Shown: piece by piece, positions 1-9,113 of the stretch
How positions within the stretch are numbered: the first letter of the stretch is position 1
How the letters are laid out: every line of letters starts with the position of its first letter
Assembly: GCA_963728895.1 (NCBI GenBank)
Contig: CAVSLM010000007.1
Location: forward strand, 673,309 to 737,308
Direction: 5' to 3'
Source: CAVSLM01 sp963728895
GTDB taxonomy: Bacteria; Pseudomonadota; Gammaproteobacteria; JBBQDK01
DNA: 64,000 bases
Notes under the pieces: model-generated
What the model was told of the DNA's origin: nothing
Seen by the model: only the letters and a program-made list of their open reading frames with translations
Database searches by the model: none
Translations under genes and position numbers: made by a program

Positions 1-12
1 CGGCGGCAGAAG

Positions 13-139
13 ATGAACCAGCGTCTCGCCGATGCCAGCAAACACATCCGCGACGGCGTGCAGGTGGTCGTGAACGAGGAGAACCTCTCCAGCGAAGGCG
101 ACGCCTCGCCTCATACTGGAGGCTTCCCTGCTCGCCCTG
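13..139 (+). other. possible C-terminal end of an upstream gene
   Basis: An open frame enters near the left edge and reads a plausible, charged C-terminal peptide (start MNQRLADASKHIRDGV) before the frame degenerates. No family is recognised. It may be the tail of a gene that lies mostly outside the window, or chance. Confidence 0.25.
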
Positions 140-440
140 TTGCCTTTGGTTGCCTCAGGCGGCGACTTCCGGACCCCGGCGATCACGGCGGCGGACGTTC
201 ACGCTCGACAAGGTACGCCGGACGCTCTGCTGGTAGTCGACGTGCGCCCAAACGGGGAGTACAAGTCGGGCCATGTCGCCGGGGCGATCAACATCCTCTA
301 CACGAAGGTGGATAAGCACCTGGACGAGTTGCGTAAAGCCAAGGGCGTCGTGCTTTATTGCACGCTGGGTCATCGGACCAAGCAGGCGGAGCAGACGCTG
401 CTGCGGTATCTGGGCCGGCGCGTCTACTTGGCCGCGGTGG
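140..440 (+). pseudogene. rhodanese-like domain protein, C-terminally truncated
   Basis: The reading frame opens with a hydrophobic stretch upstream of a TTG at 140 and then shows a single rhodanese domain: the VVDVRPNGEYKSGHVAGA block (residues about 32-49) and the active-site loop YCTLGHRT with the catalytic Cys at residue 74. Rhodanese domains of this kind transfer sulfur from thiosulfate or persulfides. The fold should end with a further helix and a 'gGw' strand after residue 95, but homology stops at about residue 98; the frame then continues into sequence that is antisense to the lpxR-like gene. I infer a deletion junction at about 435-470. The hydrophobic N-terminus suggests an exported protein, but the true start lies upstream of 140 and is unclear. 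Confidence 0.6.
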
Positions 441-946
441 TGCTGTTGCTGTCGGCCATGTGCAATGACCTGAGCGCGTGCACCCATTTCTGGGCCTGCT
501 CCGCGCCAGATAGGGGCCCCACTACACCGAGCGTCAGCGACAGCCCGTCGGCCACCCGGTCGTCAAAAGCATGCAGGTTCCCGGACCAGACCAGCAGACC
601 GGCATAGGGCGCCTCGTTCTCGATCAGCGCGGGTATTTTGATGTCGCTCGGCGTCTGCATGAGTTGGTCTATCGCATAGCTCACCGCGCGCTGCTTGCCC
701 GGCATGGTGCCGATATAGAGGTCCTTGCTGAGGTAATGCAGCCAGCGAGGTATGTTGTCCGGACTGAACTCGGTGAACCCGGCATGCGCCCAGCTCAATC
801 CAATGCCGTTGGTAGCCGTTGTCTTTGCCCACGAACAAATCGTTCTCGAGCGTGACGGTAAACCGATCGTCCCGCCGCTCGTCCGCCGCATGTGCGCCTG
901 CAGCCGTGAGGAGCAACAGCAGCAACCATGTGACACTCCAGCGCAT
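424..946 (-). pseudogene. LpxR-like lipid A deacylase (DUF2219 family), frameshifted and truncated
   Basis: The gene starts at an ATG at 946 with a good GGAGGG ribosome site and a signal peptide (MRWSVTWLLLLLLTAAGAHA). The mature part begins with the family hallmark TLENDLFVGKDNGY, but after this the homology jumps frame (at about 823) to TNGIGLSWAH, then EAPYAGLLVWSGNL and LTLGVVGPLSGAEQAQ. These are LpxR/DUF2219 blocks; the family forms outer-membrane barrels that remove the 3'-acyloxyacyl group of lipid A. Homology stops soon after VHALR (about 470), roughly half the usual length, where the rhodanese frame is joined. So it has one probable 2-base deletion and a lost C-terminus. It lies just downstream of a phosphoketolase scrap on the same strand. 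Confidence 0.6.
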
Positions 947-982
947 CAGACTCGACCCTCCGGACTGACCAAAAAATGAGGC

Positions 983-1084
983 GCGGCCTCGCACGTGCTC
1001 GGACTTCAACGGTTCCCTCAGGAGCGGGTTGTCCTCGAGATAGATCATGCCCACCGAGAGGTAATTGCAGGCTCGCCACCATGC
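983..1084 (-). pseudogene. phosphoketolase N-terminal fragment (about 34 residues)
   Basis: Read on the minus strand, this piece gives AWWRACNYLSVGMIYL followed by EDNPLLREPLKSEHVRGR. It matches residues just after the N-terminus of the complete phosphoketolase at 24351-26747 (AWWHTCNYLSVGMIYL, DNPLLREPLTVEHVKHR) but is clearly diverged in sequence, so it is not a recent copy of that gene. Both ends are cut: it follows the stop codon of the PqiC-like gene in the same frame, and it runs into the leader of the LpxR-like gene. It cannot code for anything functional. I read it as the scar of a second phosphoketolase locus. Confidence 0.65.
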
Positions 1085-1090
1085 GGTGTG

Positions 1091-1687
1091 TCATTTTTCG
1101 ACATCGCTGCTCATGCATTCGGCCTGAGTCGCGAGCACGTCCGCCAGCCGTCCCAATGCATCCGCGGTGGCGGAAGCAACGGCGGGCGCAATTGCGGCTT
1201 CGAGCGGAACCTGAAACGAAGCGTGGCCTGCATGCCTCTGCCGGTCGCGCGTCGCGCAAGAGAAACTCCACCTCGCGTCAAGCCGTAATGCTCCGTGCTG
1301 AGGATCCAGTGCCAGGAATTCCACGGTGAGGTCCGCATCCGGGATGCGACCGTCACCCGCGATCAGGACGCGTGAGGTGCCCAGCCGCTGCGACAGCGCA
1401 TCGCGCAGCACGCGCGCCACGGCGTCGGAGAACGGTTCTGCCCATTCCGTCTTGTCCGACACGATCAAAGTGTTCCCTTTGCGGCCGATGATCACGGGAT
1501 AGGCGTCGAGATAGCCGGGAAGGACGACCGGGCGCAGCAGTACAGTGGTCTGCGCCCTTCGGCTGTCGTTATGGTCTGTTGCGGCACGTGGCGCAGGCGG
1601 TAGCGCGACAAGCGCTACTGGCGAAGAGGCGCACGCCGCGAGCATCGATGCAAGCAGGAGGGTAAAAATGCAGGACCTCCACCTCAT
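1091..1687 (-). CDS. PqiC/YmbA-like ABC-transport auxiliary lipoprotein
   Basis: 198 residues with a lipoprotein signal peptide (lipobox LAAC, Cys at about residue 19) and the body of the ABC-type transport auxiliary family: LLRPVVLPGYLDAYPV, a region ending VARVLRDALSQRLG, and the late motif DLTVEFLALDPQ. PqiC-type lipoproteins sit in the inner leaflet of the outer membrane and dock MCE tunnels. It is the last gene of a four-gene MCE operon, 3 bases behind the MCE gene, which supports the role of periplasmic/outer-membrane partner in lipid transport. The start ATG at 1687 fits the leader. The stop is followed in frame by a phosphoketolase scrap. Confidence 0.85.
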   Translation of the reverse strand: MRWRSCIFTLLLASMLAACASSPVALVALPPAPRAATDHNDSRRAQTTVLLRPVVLPGYLDAYPVIIGRKGNTLIVSDKTEWAEPFSDAVARVLRDALSQRLGTSRVLIAGDGRIPDADLTVEFLALDPQHGALRLDARWSFSCATRDRQRHAGHASFQVPLEAAIAPAVASATADALGRLADVLATQAECMSSDVEK

Positions 1688-1690
1688 CGG

Positions 1691-2665
1691 CTACCTTCCT
1701 CGGATGACGATACTGGGATCGCGGTCGACCCGTTCCGCAAGGTTGCGCAGGCGCGCGGCGACCGCGGTTAGGTCATCGACGGCGTGTTGAACCTGGATCA
1801 CGCTACGTCCGTGCGGATCGAGAAGAACGTTGGCTCCATCCAACGCCGTGTCCGCCCTTTCGAGCGTGCCGCGAGTCGCACCGAGCGTGCTCGCCATCTC
1901 GCGATCCAGGTTTGCTGCAAGCGTCTGCACGGCAGCCAGTGTCTTGTGCAGGTCAGCCGCACTGCTTGCAACCACCTCACGTCCGGTGCCCGAAAGCGCG
2001 GCCACTCCACCGGCGACGGTGTTCAGCGTGTTGCTAAGCGTACTCACGAGACCCGGAAGCTCTTTCACCGTCTGCTTCAGCTCGGGGCTATCCAGAATCC
2101 CATTCACGGATGCGAGCGTGTGCTCGACACCTTCCAATGTCTTAGCGATGTCGATCTGTTCGAGCCGTTTCGTGATGGCTTCCAAATCGCTGGGCACCGT
2201 CGGAACCTCCGGTACGCTTGTGCTCAAGCCCAGACGCGACGCCTTGACACCGGGGCGAAAATCGAGGTCCACGTTCAGGAGCTTCGTCAGGTAGCTTTGC
2301 ATCACCAGTTGCGCGGTGAGGCCGCGCTGCACGAGCGCCGGCATCACCTCCTTCTCGACGCCGGGTAGCGAGGTACCGTAGACCGTAACCGTCTCGGGCA
2401 CCAGTTCCATGTTGACCTGAATGATCGAACTGCCGGTGTCCGGACTCACGCGAATGGCGATCGATTTGACTTGGCCGACCCGAACGCCGCGAAACGTGAC
2501 GGCCGCGCCGACCTGCAATCCGGCCACCGAACCATGGAAGAAACTCACGAATGGAATCCGTTTTTCCAGGAACGCACCGCTGCCGAAGAACAGCACGCCG
2601 GCGAGGATCAACGCGATGGCCCCCAGGACAAATACGCCGACGAGTGTCGCGCTGGGTTTGCTCAC
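1691..2665 (-). CDS. MCE (MlaD-type) lipid-transport protein
   Basis: 324 residues from a GTG start at 2665 whose first bases overlap the stop of the ATPase gene (GTGA), indicating translational coupling. One N-terminal membrane helix (residues about 8-29) is followed by a single MCE domain (about residues 38-118; GLQVGAAVTFRGVRVGQV). The rest is a long helical region rich in Leu and Ala that would form the coiled needle or barrel typical of single-MCE proteins. It should be anchored in the inner membrane and pass lipids across the periplasm with the permease and ATPase upstream and the lipoprotein downstream. Confidence 0.9.
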   Translation of the reverse strand: MSKPSATLVGVFVLGAIALILAGVLFFGSGAFLEKRIPFVSFFHGSVAGLQVGAAVTFRGVRVGQVKSIAIRVSPDTGSSIIQVNMELVPETVTVYGTSLPGVEKEVMPALVQRGLTAQLVMQSYLTKLLNVDLDFRPGVKASRLGLSTSVPEVPTVPSDLEAITKRLEQIDIAKTLEGVEHTLASVNGILDSPELKQTVKELPGLVSTLSNTLNTVAGGVAALSGTGREVVASSAADLHKTLAAVQTLAANLDREMASTLGATRGTLERADTALDGANVLLDPHGRSVIQVQHAVDDLTAVAARLRNLAERVDRDPSIVIRGR

Positions 2666-3441
2666 CTTGCAGCCTCCATGTGCCCGGCAGGCCCAGTTCC
2701 CCGGCGTGTCAGGAAATCACGCACCTTGCGGCTGTCGGCCGATTTCGCCAACTCGGCGGGACTCCCAAGCGCCACCGGACGATGTGCCTCGCCGTCGAGG
2801 AACAGCATGCGGTCGGCGATGCTGTAGAGACTTTCCAGTTCGTGTGTGACCAGAACGACCGTAATACCGAGCCCGTCGCGCAGAGTGAGAACGAGTTCGT
2901 CCAGACGTCGCGAAGTCAACGGATCCAACCCCGCGGAGGGCTCATCCAGGAACAGCACGCTTGGATCCATTGCGAGCGCTCGGGCGAGCGCGGCGCGTTT
3001 GCGCATCCCGCCGCTCAAGCTTGCCGGATAACGGTCCGCGTCGCCGGCCAGCCCGACCAGGGCAAGCTTGAATCGCGCGAGCGCAGGACGTGCGGCTGGA
3101 AGCGAATAGCCCTGCAGGTCCATCGGCAGGATCACGTTTTCGAGCACATTCATCGACGTCCACAGCGCCCCGCTCTGAAACAGAACTCCGAATGGCGGCG
3201 GTCCATGCTGCATGTGCTCCTCGAGCGCCCTTCCGTCGAACAATATGTGCCCGGACTGCGGCGGGACCAGGCCCACCATCGTCTTTAACAGCGTGCTCTT
3301 GCCCGAGCCGCTGTCTCCCACGATCGCAAAGATCTCCCCACTCTGGATATCGGCGCTGATCCCGCTTTGCACCGTGCGCTCGCCGTATCCGACGGAAACG
3401 TCCTCGATGCGGATCCGCGGGCTCGTTGATGGGGCGCTCAT
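2662..3441 (-). CDS. MlaF-type ABC transporter ATP-binding protein
   Basis: 259 residues with all ATPase motifs: Walker A GDSGSGKST (residues 42-50), signature LSGGMRKRAALARALA, Walker B VLFLDEPSAGLDP and the switch His in LVTHELESL. The subfamily is that of MCE-linked ATPases (MlaF, Ttg2A). It lies 3 bases behind the MlaE-type permease and overlaps the MCE gene by 4 bases, so it should power that permease. Cytoplasmic, peripheral. ATG start at 3441. Nothing unusual. Confidence 0.92.
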   Translation of the reverse strand: MSAPSTSPRIRIEDVSVGYGERTVQSGISADIQSGEIFAIVGDSGSGKSTLLKTMVGLVPPQSGHILFDGRALEEHMQHGPPPFGVLFQSGALWTSMNVLENVILPMDLQGYSLPAARPALARFKLALVGLAGDADRYPASLSGGMRKRAALARALAMDPSVLFLDEPSAGLDPLTSRRLDELVLTLRDGLGITVVLVTHELESLYSIADRMLFLDGEAHRPVALGSPAELAKSADSRKVRDFLTRRGTGPAGHMEAAR

Positions 3442-3444
3442 GGC

Positions 3445-4569
3445 TCAGATCCCCAGCGCGTTCGCGCACACCGCAAAAACGGCATCCACTGCGATGATCG
3501 CGACGATCGCGCTGACCACGGCTGTGGTGGTGGCAGCGCCGACGCCTGCCGCACTGCGGTCCGCGCACAATCCGAGATGACACCCGAGCAGAGCGACAAG
3601 GGCGCCGAACACAAACGCCTTGAGACCGCCTATCGCGAACTGGGCGGCGCCGATGGCGTGCTGGGTCTGCGTCGTATAGGTGACCGCGGACAGATCCAGA
3701 AACGGCACTGAGACGCACAGGCCGCCGAACAGCGCAAGCGCACTCCCATAGACAAACAGCAGCGGCGTCAGCAGGCTGAGGGCCACAACGCGCGGGAGCA
3801 CCAGGAACTCGACCGGGGAAATGCCCAGGGTCGTGAGTGCGTCGATCTCTTCGTTGCCTTGCATGGTCGCGATGCGGGCGGCAAAGCTGGCGCCGGTGCG
3901 GCCCGCAAGAACGATTGCGGTGAGTATGGGTGTCAACTCGCGCACCGATGCGATTCCCACGAGATTCGCAACGTAGATGCCGGCACCTAAGGCTTTGAGC
4001 TGCACCGCGCCGACAAAAGCGAGGATCGCGCCCATCAGGACATTGACGATGCCCACGATGAGCAGTGCGCGACTGCTCGACTCCGCCAGCACCTCGAGCA
4101 TCTCGCTACCGCGAATCTTGGCGCGCCGGACGACTAATCGCGGCAGCAGAAGCATGACCTGCCCGAGCAGGTTCACGAATGCTCGCAGGTTGCGCGCCCA
4201 ATCGATAGCGAGCAGACCCACCCGCGCGGCAAGACTGGGTGGCGCGGTTGTGCTTGCGCCAGCGGAGGGTTTCGCACGCGCCAGCGCGAGCAGCTTGTCC
4301 AGATCCTGTGGCAAGCCATGAATGGTGATTTGCTGCTGTGGCCTGTCGAGCTCCTGCACCATCCTCGCGAAAAAGGCGGCATCCACCGTGCCCCAGCGCC
4401 AGTCCACTGGGGTCTCGACACGTATTGCGCGCACTCCACCGCCTGTTTCAAGCCCCAGATCTTCAAGTGGGCTCACGAGCCATGACGGTTCGATGCCGCC
4501 CCCGGGCATCTGGACGACAAGTTCATCGCCCTGCGTCTGGAACAATCGCTCCTGCAAACGTTCGCTCAT
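3445..4569 (-). CDS. MlaE-type permease with N-terminal STAS domain
   Basis: 374 residues from the ATG at 4569 (MSERLQERLF). An open frame continues upstream, but that part is encoded by the dispersed repeat at 4625-4835 and is not homologous to the family, so I reject it. Residues about 10-105 look like a weak STAS domain; residues about 135-374 are the MlaE permease domain with five to six membrane helices and the conserved block VRELTPILTAIVLAGRTGAS followed by MQGNEEIDALTTLGISP. STAS-MlaE fusions are common in Proteobacteria. First gene of the MCE operon. Confidence 0.9.
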   Translation of the reverse strand: MSERLQERLFQTQGDELVVQMPGGGIEPSWLVSPLEDLGLETGGGVRAIRVETPVDWRWGTVDAAFFARMVQELDRPQQQITIHGLPQDLDKLLALARAKPSAGASTTAPPSLAARVGLLAIDWARNLRAFVNLLGQVMLLLPRLVVRRAKIRGSEMLEVLAESSSRALLIVGIVNVLMGAILAFVGAVQLKALGAGIYVANLVGIASVRELTPILTAIVLAGRTGASFAARIATMQGNEEIDALTTLGISPVEFLVLPRVVALSLLTPLLFVYGSALALFGGLCVSVPFLDLSAVTYTTQTQHAIGAAQFAIGGLKAFVFGALVALLGCHLGLCADRSAAGVGAATTTAVVSAIVAIIAVDAVFAVCANALGI

Positions 4570-4624
4570 GCCATCAATCCGAGCGTGCGGCGAAAGCGCA
4601 CAAGTGAAATCACGAACATAACAG

Positions 4625-4835
4625 TAAAGCGTGCCGCTATCTCGTGATCGATTTGGGGACATCCCAGTCCCCAAGATCGATTCGCCAACGCGGCAACCGA
4701 TATGCCCCGGCCACCCTGCGTCCGCTACGCTCGGCACAAGGCGCCTCGCACAGCTCCCTCAATGGCTCTACGGCGCCAGGATGTGTTTGTCGCACACCCC
4801 TTCGGGCTGCTGCGAAAACACCTGGCGCCTACCGC
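4625..4835. repeat. dispersed palindromic repeat, copy 1
   Basis: A non-coding block between the MCE and RND operons. It holds two hairpins. At 4649-4678 a near-perfect stem (TTGGGGAC / GTCCCCAA at its heart, 6-base loop) and at 4772-4829 an imperfect stem with GGCGCCAGG / CCTGGCGCC ends. The first ~150 bases are clearly related to the inverted copy at 38090-38420, which directly follows an IS5-type transposase. Because both operons run on the minus strand, the hairpins could also end transcription of the RND operon's downstream flank or separate the two operons. Confidence 0.7.
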
Positions 4836-4877
4836 GGGGCTTGTCGGTGAACCGCTACCGGTGCGTTCATGGGCGCT

Positions 4878-7800
4878 TCATACCGCCGGCGTCGGCACGG
4901 ACGAAGGCGCATCCGCCGCAACCGCACGCTGAACTCTGAACCACGCCGCGTAGAGAGCCGGCACGAAGAAGATCGTCAGCAACGTCGCGACGGTGAGGCC
5001 GCCCATGATGGCGATCGCCATCGGGCCCCAGAACACGCTGCGTGTGAGCGGGATCATGGCGAGCACCGTGGCTGCGGCGGTCAGCGCGACCGGACGCGTC
5101 CGGTGCACGGCGGCATCGACTACGGCGTTCCAGGCATCCACGCCCCGCGCCATCTCGGCGCGCACCTGGTCCACCAAGATCACGGAGTTGCGCATGGTCA
5201 TCCCCGAGAGCGCGATCACGCCGAGGATCGCGACGAAGCCGAGCGGGGCGCGGGTTATGAGGAGCGCGGGGACGACGCCGACCAAGCCGAGCGGCGCAGT
5301 GAGGATGACCATCGTCATGGTAGAGAAGCTCTGCAGCTGCAGCATCAGGATCGCGAGGATGGTGACGAGCATCACCGGCGCCACTGCCGCGAGCGCGCGA
5401 TTCGCCTTGTCACTTTCTTCGACCGCGCCGCCGACGTCGATGCGATAGCCGAAAGGCAGCTTCGTCTCGATGTCCTTCAGCATGGGCCGGATCGACTGGG
5501 TGACCGACACGCCCTGCTCACCGTCCTTCACATCGGCGCGCACGGTGATCGCCATGTCGCGGTTACGCCGCCACAGGACCGGCTCTTCCAGCTCGTACTT
5601 GACCCGTGCAACCTGCGAGAGCGGCACGACCGTTCCCTGGCGCGTATAGACGTTGATGTCCTTCAGCGTGTCGAGGTTACGGCGCTCCTTCGGGACGGCG
5701 CGGGCGACGATGTCGATCAGGTCCTCGTGCTCCCGAAGCTGCGAAAGGGGCGCGCCGTTCATCACGATCTGGGTCACCAGCGACACGTCGGCCGGATCCA
5801 GCCCGAGGGCACGTGCCTTGTCCTGATCGAGGTCCACGCGCAGCGTACGAACCGGGTCGTTCCAGTCGAGCTGCACGTCGCGCACCAGCGGGCTCGAAGC
5901 GACCACCTTCTCGACCTCGCGCGCGATCGCGCGCACCTTCTGCGTGTCCGGCCCGACGACGCGGAACTGCACCGGGAAGCCGACCGGGGGCCCGAGCTCG
6001 AGGCGCGTGACCCGCAGCCACGCCGCAGGGAATTCCTTGGGGGCCGCGGCCATCAGCCGGGCGCGGACCCGCTCGCGAGCCTCGATATCCTTCGTCATGA
6101 CGATGAACTGCGCGTATCCGGGGTTGGGAAGCTCCGGGTTGAGCGCCAGGTAGAAGCGCGGTGAGCCGGCGCCGGTGTAAGCGGTGAAGAAGCGCACGTC
6201 CTCGTCCTTGGCGAGCACCGCCTCGAGGCGCTTCACCTGCTCGGTCGTCGCGGCGAACGAAGCGCCTTCCTTCATGCGCAGGTCGACGATCAGTTCGGGC
6301 CGGTCGCTGTTCGGGAAGAACTGCTGCGGCACGAGCTTCATGCCTGCGAGCGCGAGCCCGAACGCGACCGCGGTTACGCCGATGACCAGCCAGCGACGCT
6401 CGAGCGCGGAGTCAATCGCGCGGTGGAGCTTCTTGTAGAACGGCGTGTTGTAAGGATCCGGCGCCGCCGCGCCGTGGTGATGCTGGGCGAAATCCGGCAG
6501 CATCTTCACGGCGAGGTAGGGCGTGATGATGCCGGAGACGATCCAGGAGAAGAGCACCGCGGTGCCGACGATCCAGAAGATGCCGCCCGCGTATTCGCCG
6601 GTCACGGATTTCGAGAGCCCGATCGGCATGAACGCCGCGACCGTGACGAGCGCCCCGGTGAGGCGCGGGAAGGCGGTCGCCTCGTAGGAGAAGGCGGCGG
6701 CCTTCAGCCGGTCCCAGCCTTCCTCCATCTTCACCACCATCATCTCGACGGCGATGATGCCGTCGTCAACGAGCAGCCCGAGCGCGATGATGAGCGATCC
6801 GAGCGACACCCGCTCGAGATTCCAGCCCATGGCGAGCATGACGATCGCCACCACACCGAGCACGATCGGAACGGCGAGGCCGACGACGATGCCCGTGCGC
6901 CAGCCGAGGCTGATCAGGCTCACCGCGAGGACGATGGAGAGCGCTTCCATGAGCGAGCGCTCGAATTCCCAGACTGCGTCCGCCACGGTATTCGGCTGGT
7001 CCGCGACGCGCTCGAGCTCGATGCCGTACGGCAGCTCGGACTGAATCTGGGCGACGGCATGCTCCATCGCCTTGCCGAGCTGGACGATGTTGCCGTCGTC
7101 GGTCATCACGATGCCGAGCATCAGCACCTGCTGGCCGTTGTGCCGCACGGTATAGGTGGGCGGATCCTCATAGCCCCGCGTGACGGTGGTGAAGTCGCCG
7201 AGCTTGATCTGCCGGCCGCCGGCCTCGATCGGCACGTTGCGGATGTCGTCCAGGTTTGCGAACTGGCCGCTCACGCGCATGAGCACGCGGTCGCTCTGAG
7301 TGTCGATCGAGCCGGCAGGAAGGACGCTGTTCTGGTTGCGCAGGCTTTCGGCAATCAACAGCGGCGTGATGCCGAGGGCCGCCAGCCGCTCCTGCGAGAA
7401 CTCGACGTAGATCTTCTTGGCCTGCTTGCCGATGACGTCCACCTTCTTCACCATGGGCACCTTCAAGAGGCGCCGCTTGATGACCTCGGCCATGTCGGAG
7501 AGCTCGCCCTGCCCGATGCCGTCCCCTTTGACCGCATAGAGCAGCCCGTACACGTCGCCGTACTCGTCGTTGAAAATCGGGCCGATGACGCCCTCGGGCA
7601 GCTCGAGCTTGATGTCGCTGAATTTCTTGCGCACCTGGTACCAGGCCTCGCGCTGGTCCGCTTTGGACGTGCCGCCGTACACGCTGATCGTCATGCCGCC
7701 GAATCCCTGGCGAGCAAAGGTCACCACCTTCTCGAAGTGGTCGAGCTGCTCGAACTTCTTCTCCATCCGGTTGAGCACCTCGTCCTGGATCTGCTGGGCG

Positions 7801-7973
7801 GTCGCGCCGGGCCACATGACCATCACGGTCATCGACGGCACGGAGAATTTCGGATCCTCCAGCTGCCCGAGCCGCGTGAACGAGAGCATGCCCGCGATCG
7901 CGATGGCAAGGATCAGGAAGAGGACGATGGCGCGGTGGCCGAGCGCCCACTCGGTGAGGTTGAAGGACTTCAT
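4878..7973 (-). CDS. RND efflux transporter permease
   Basis: 1031 residues from the ATG at 7973 (MKSFNLTEWALGHRAIVLFL), overlapping the membrane-fusion gene by 4 bases (ATGA). Length, the two large periplasmic repeats and the paired acidic residues in LGLLVDDGIIAVEMMV (helix 4) with GMTMRNSVILVDQV later are those of proton-driven RND pumps of the AcrB/MexB superfamily. The branch is the one often seen in environmental Proteobacteria (MKxFNLxEWALGHR start). Inner membrane. Substrate cannot be read from the sequence. It forms a complete pump with the two genes upstream. The frame continues upstream to 8411 but this is antisense-like sequence inside the fusion-protein gene. Confidence 0.93.
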   Translation of the reverse strand: MKSFNLTEWALGHRAIVLFLILAIAIAGMLSFTRLGQLEDPKFSVPSMTVMVMWPGATAQQIQDEVLNRMEKKFEQLDHFEKVVTFARQGFGGMTISVYGGTSKADQREAWYQVRKKFSDIKLELPEGVIGPIFNDEYGDVYGLLYAVKGDGIGQGELSDMAEVIKRRLLKVPMVKKVDVIGKQAKKIYVEFSQERLAALGITPLLIAESLRNQNSVLPAGSIDTQSDRVLMRVSGQFANLDDIRNVPIEAGGRQIKLGDFTTVTRGYEDPPTYTVRHNGQQVLMLGIVMTDDGNIVQLGKAMEHAVAQIQSELPYGIELERVADQPNTVADAVWEFERSLMEALSIVLAVSLISLGWRTGIVVGLAVPIVLGVVAIVMLAMGWNLERVSLGSLIIALGLLVDDGIIAVEMMVVKMEEGWDRLKAAAFSYEATAFPRLTGALVTVAAFMPIGLSKSVTGEYAGGIFWIVGTAVLFSWIVSGIITPYLAVKMLPDFAQHHHGAAAPDPYNTPFYKKLHRAIDSALERRWLVIGVTAVAFGLALAGMKLVPQQFFPNSDRPELIVDLRMKEGASFAATTEQVKRLEAVLAKDEDVRFFTAYTGAGSPRFYLALNPELPNPGYAQFIVMTKDIEARERVRARLMAAAPKEFPAAWLRVTRLELGPPVGFPVQFRVVGPDTQKVRAIAREVEKVVASSPLVRDVQLDWNDPVRTLRVDLDQDKARALGLDPADVSLVTQIVMNGAPLSQLREHEDLIDIVARAVPKERRNLDTLKDINVYTRQGTVVPLSQVARVKYELEEPVLWRRNRDMAITVRADVKDGEQGVSVTQSIRPMLKDIETKLPFGYRIDVGGAVEESDKANRALAAVAPVMLVTILAILMLQLQSFSTMTMVILTAPLGLVGVVPALLITRAPLGFVAILGVIALSGMTMRNSVILVDQVRAEMARGVDAWNAVVDAAVHRTRPVALTAAATVLAMIPLTRSVFWGPMAIAIMGGLTVATLLTIFFVPALYAAWFRVQRAVAADAPSSVPTPAV

Positions 7974-9085
7974 TGGGCGGCCTGTTTCGTGTCGACGTCG
8001 GGCGCGGCTCCGGAAAGCGCGACCTTCAAGCCCGGCGCCATCTTCTGCACGCCGGCGGTGACGACCAGCTCGCCGGCCGGTGGTCCGGATATGAGCACCT
8101 CGTCGTTGCGATAGCCGTGGACGGAGACGCCGAGCAGGTCGACCGTTCCGACCGGCTCGGGACCCTCGCGACGAACGACCCAGACGGCGGGCTGGCCCTT
8201 GTTCTGCGTGATCGCCGAGGCAGGGATTGCGGCTACCGGCGCTTCGCCGGCCGGGCGCTCGACCAGGAGCGTGGCGGTCGCGCCGAGCGGCAGCGGCCGG
8301 GGCGTCGCGGGCTTCAAGCGGGCGCGGAAGGTTCGCGTTTGCGCCGCCGCCTGCGGCGAGAGTTCCCGCAACACGACGTCGAATATTTGCTCTGGCGCGC
8401 TTGCGAGCCATGCCTGATAGCGCGACCCCTTGAATGTCGCCAAGTGATCCTCCGGGACGTCGACGACGATCTCGGGCTTGCCTTCGTTGGCGATCGAGAC
8501 GATCGGCAGCCCTTCGGCCACGACCTGGCCGACCTCGAACTTCACGCTCGTGACCACCCCGTCCTGCGATGCGCGCAGCGTGGTGTACTCGAGGCGATTG
8601 CGCGCGAGCTCGAGCTCTCGCGCCTTGGCTTTAGCCGTGGCGCGCGTCGTTTGCGCGTTGCTCTGCGCTTTCTCGTCGTCGGAAGGACTGACCGAGCCGT
8701 CGATCTTCAGCGCATCGAGCCGTTGGCGATCCAACTGCGCCTGGCGTGCCTGCGCTTCCGCGGCCGCCAGCTGTTGTTGCGCTGCCTCCACCGCGAGCTT
8801 GTAATCGGAGGGGTCGAGCACCGCGATGACGTTGCCTTTCCGCACCTTCTGGCCGACGTCGACCTTGCGACTCACCACCTTGCCGCCGACGCGAAACGCC
8901 TGGTCCACCTCGTAGCGCGCCCCCACGGAGCCGAAGTAGCGATCCGTTTCCCGGGCTTTGTCGTAGTGCAGCTCGACGGTGCGGACGGATCGAAGCGCCT
9001 CGGCTGTCGGCTCGTTCGGCGCGCATGCGCACAGCATCCCAGCGATCGGCACGGTGACGAACGCTGCAGCGAGAGATGTTTTCAC
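7970..9085 (-). CDS. RND membrane-fusion (periplasmic adaptor) lipoprotein
   Basis: 371 residues from a GTG at 9085, chosen because it follows GAGGAAT and gives a perfect lipoprotein leader (VKTSLAAAFVTVPIAGMLCAC, lipobox Cys near residue 20). Then a lipoyl-like half (FRVGGKVVSRKVDVGQKVRKG), a long helical hairpin, the second lipoyl half (RASQDGVVTSVKFEVGQVV) and a beta-barrel/membrane-proximal domain. This is the HlyD/AcrA adaptor fold. It links the RND permease (4-base overlap downstream) to the outer-membrane factor 28 bases upstream. Confidence 0.92.
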   Translation of the reverse strand: MKTSLAAAFVTVPIAGMLCACAPNEPTAEALRSVRTVELHYDKARETDRYFGSVGARYEVDQAFRVGGKVVSRKVDVGQKVRKGNVIAVLDPSDYKLAVEAAQQQLAAAEAQARQAQLDRQRLDALKIDGSVSPSDDEKAQSNAQTTRATAKAKARELELARNRLEYTTLRASQDGVVTSVKFEVGQVVAEGLPIVSIANEGKPEIVVDVPEDHLATFKGSRYQAWLASAPEQIFDVVLRELSPQAAAQTRTFRARLKPATPRPLPLGATATLLVERPAGEAPVAAIPASAITQNKGQPAVWVVRREGPEPVGTVDLLGVSVHGYRNDEVLISGPPAGELVVTAGVQKMAPGLKVALSGAAPDVDTKQAAQ

Positions 9086-9113
9086 GGCGATTCCTCGTCT
9101 CGGTCGGTCGGTT

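Noticed and set aside
4570..4737. Longer MlaE N-terminus
   Set aside because: That stretch is encoded by the dispersed palindromic repeat and has no counterpart in the family.
6423..8114. 563-codon plus-strand open frame
   Set aside because: It is antisense to the RND permease, has an abnormal Asp/Glu/His/Arg-rich composition typical of complementary-strand reading in high-GC DNA, and no ribosome site.
4878..8411. 1177-residue RND fusion protein
   Set aside because: The extra N-terminal 146 codons are an open frame inside the adaptor gene; the ATG at 7973 with a 4-base overlap is the normal start.
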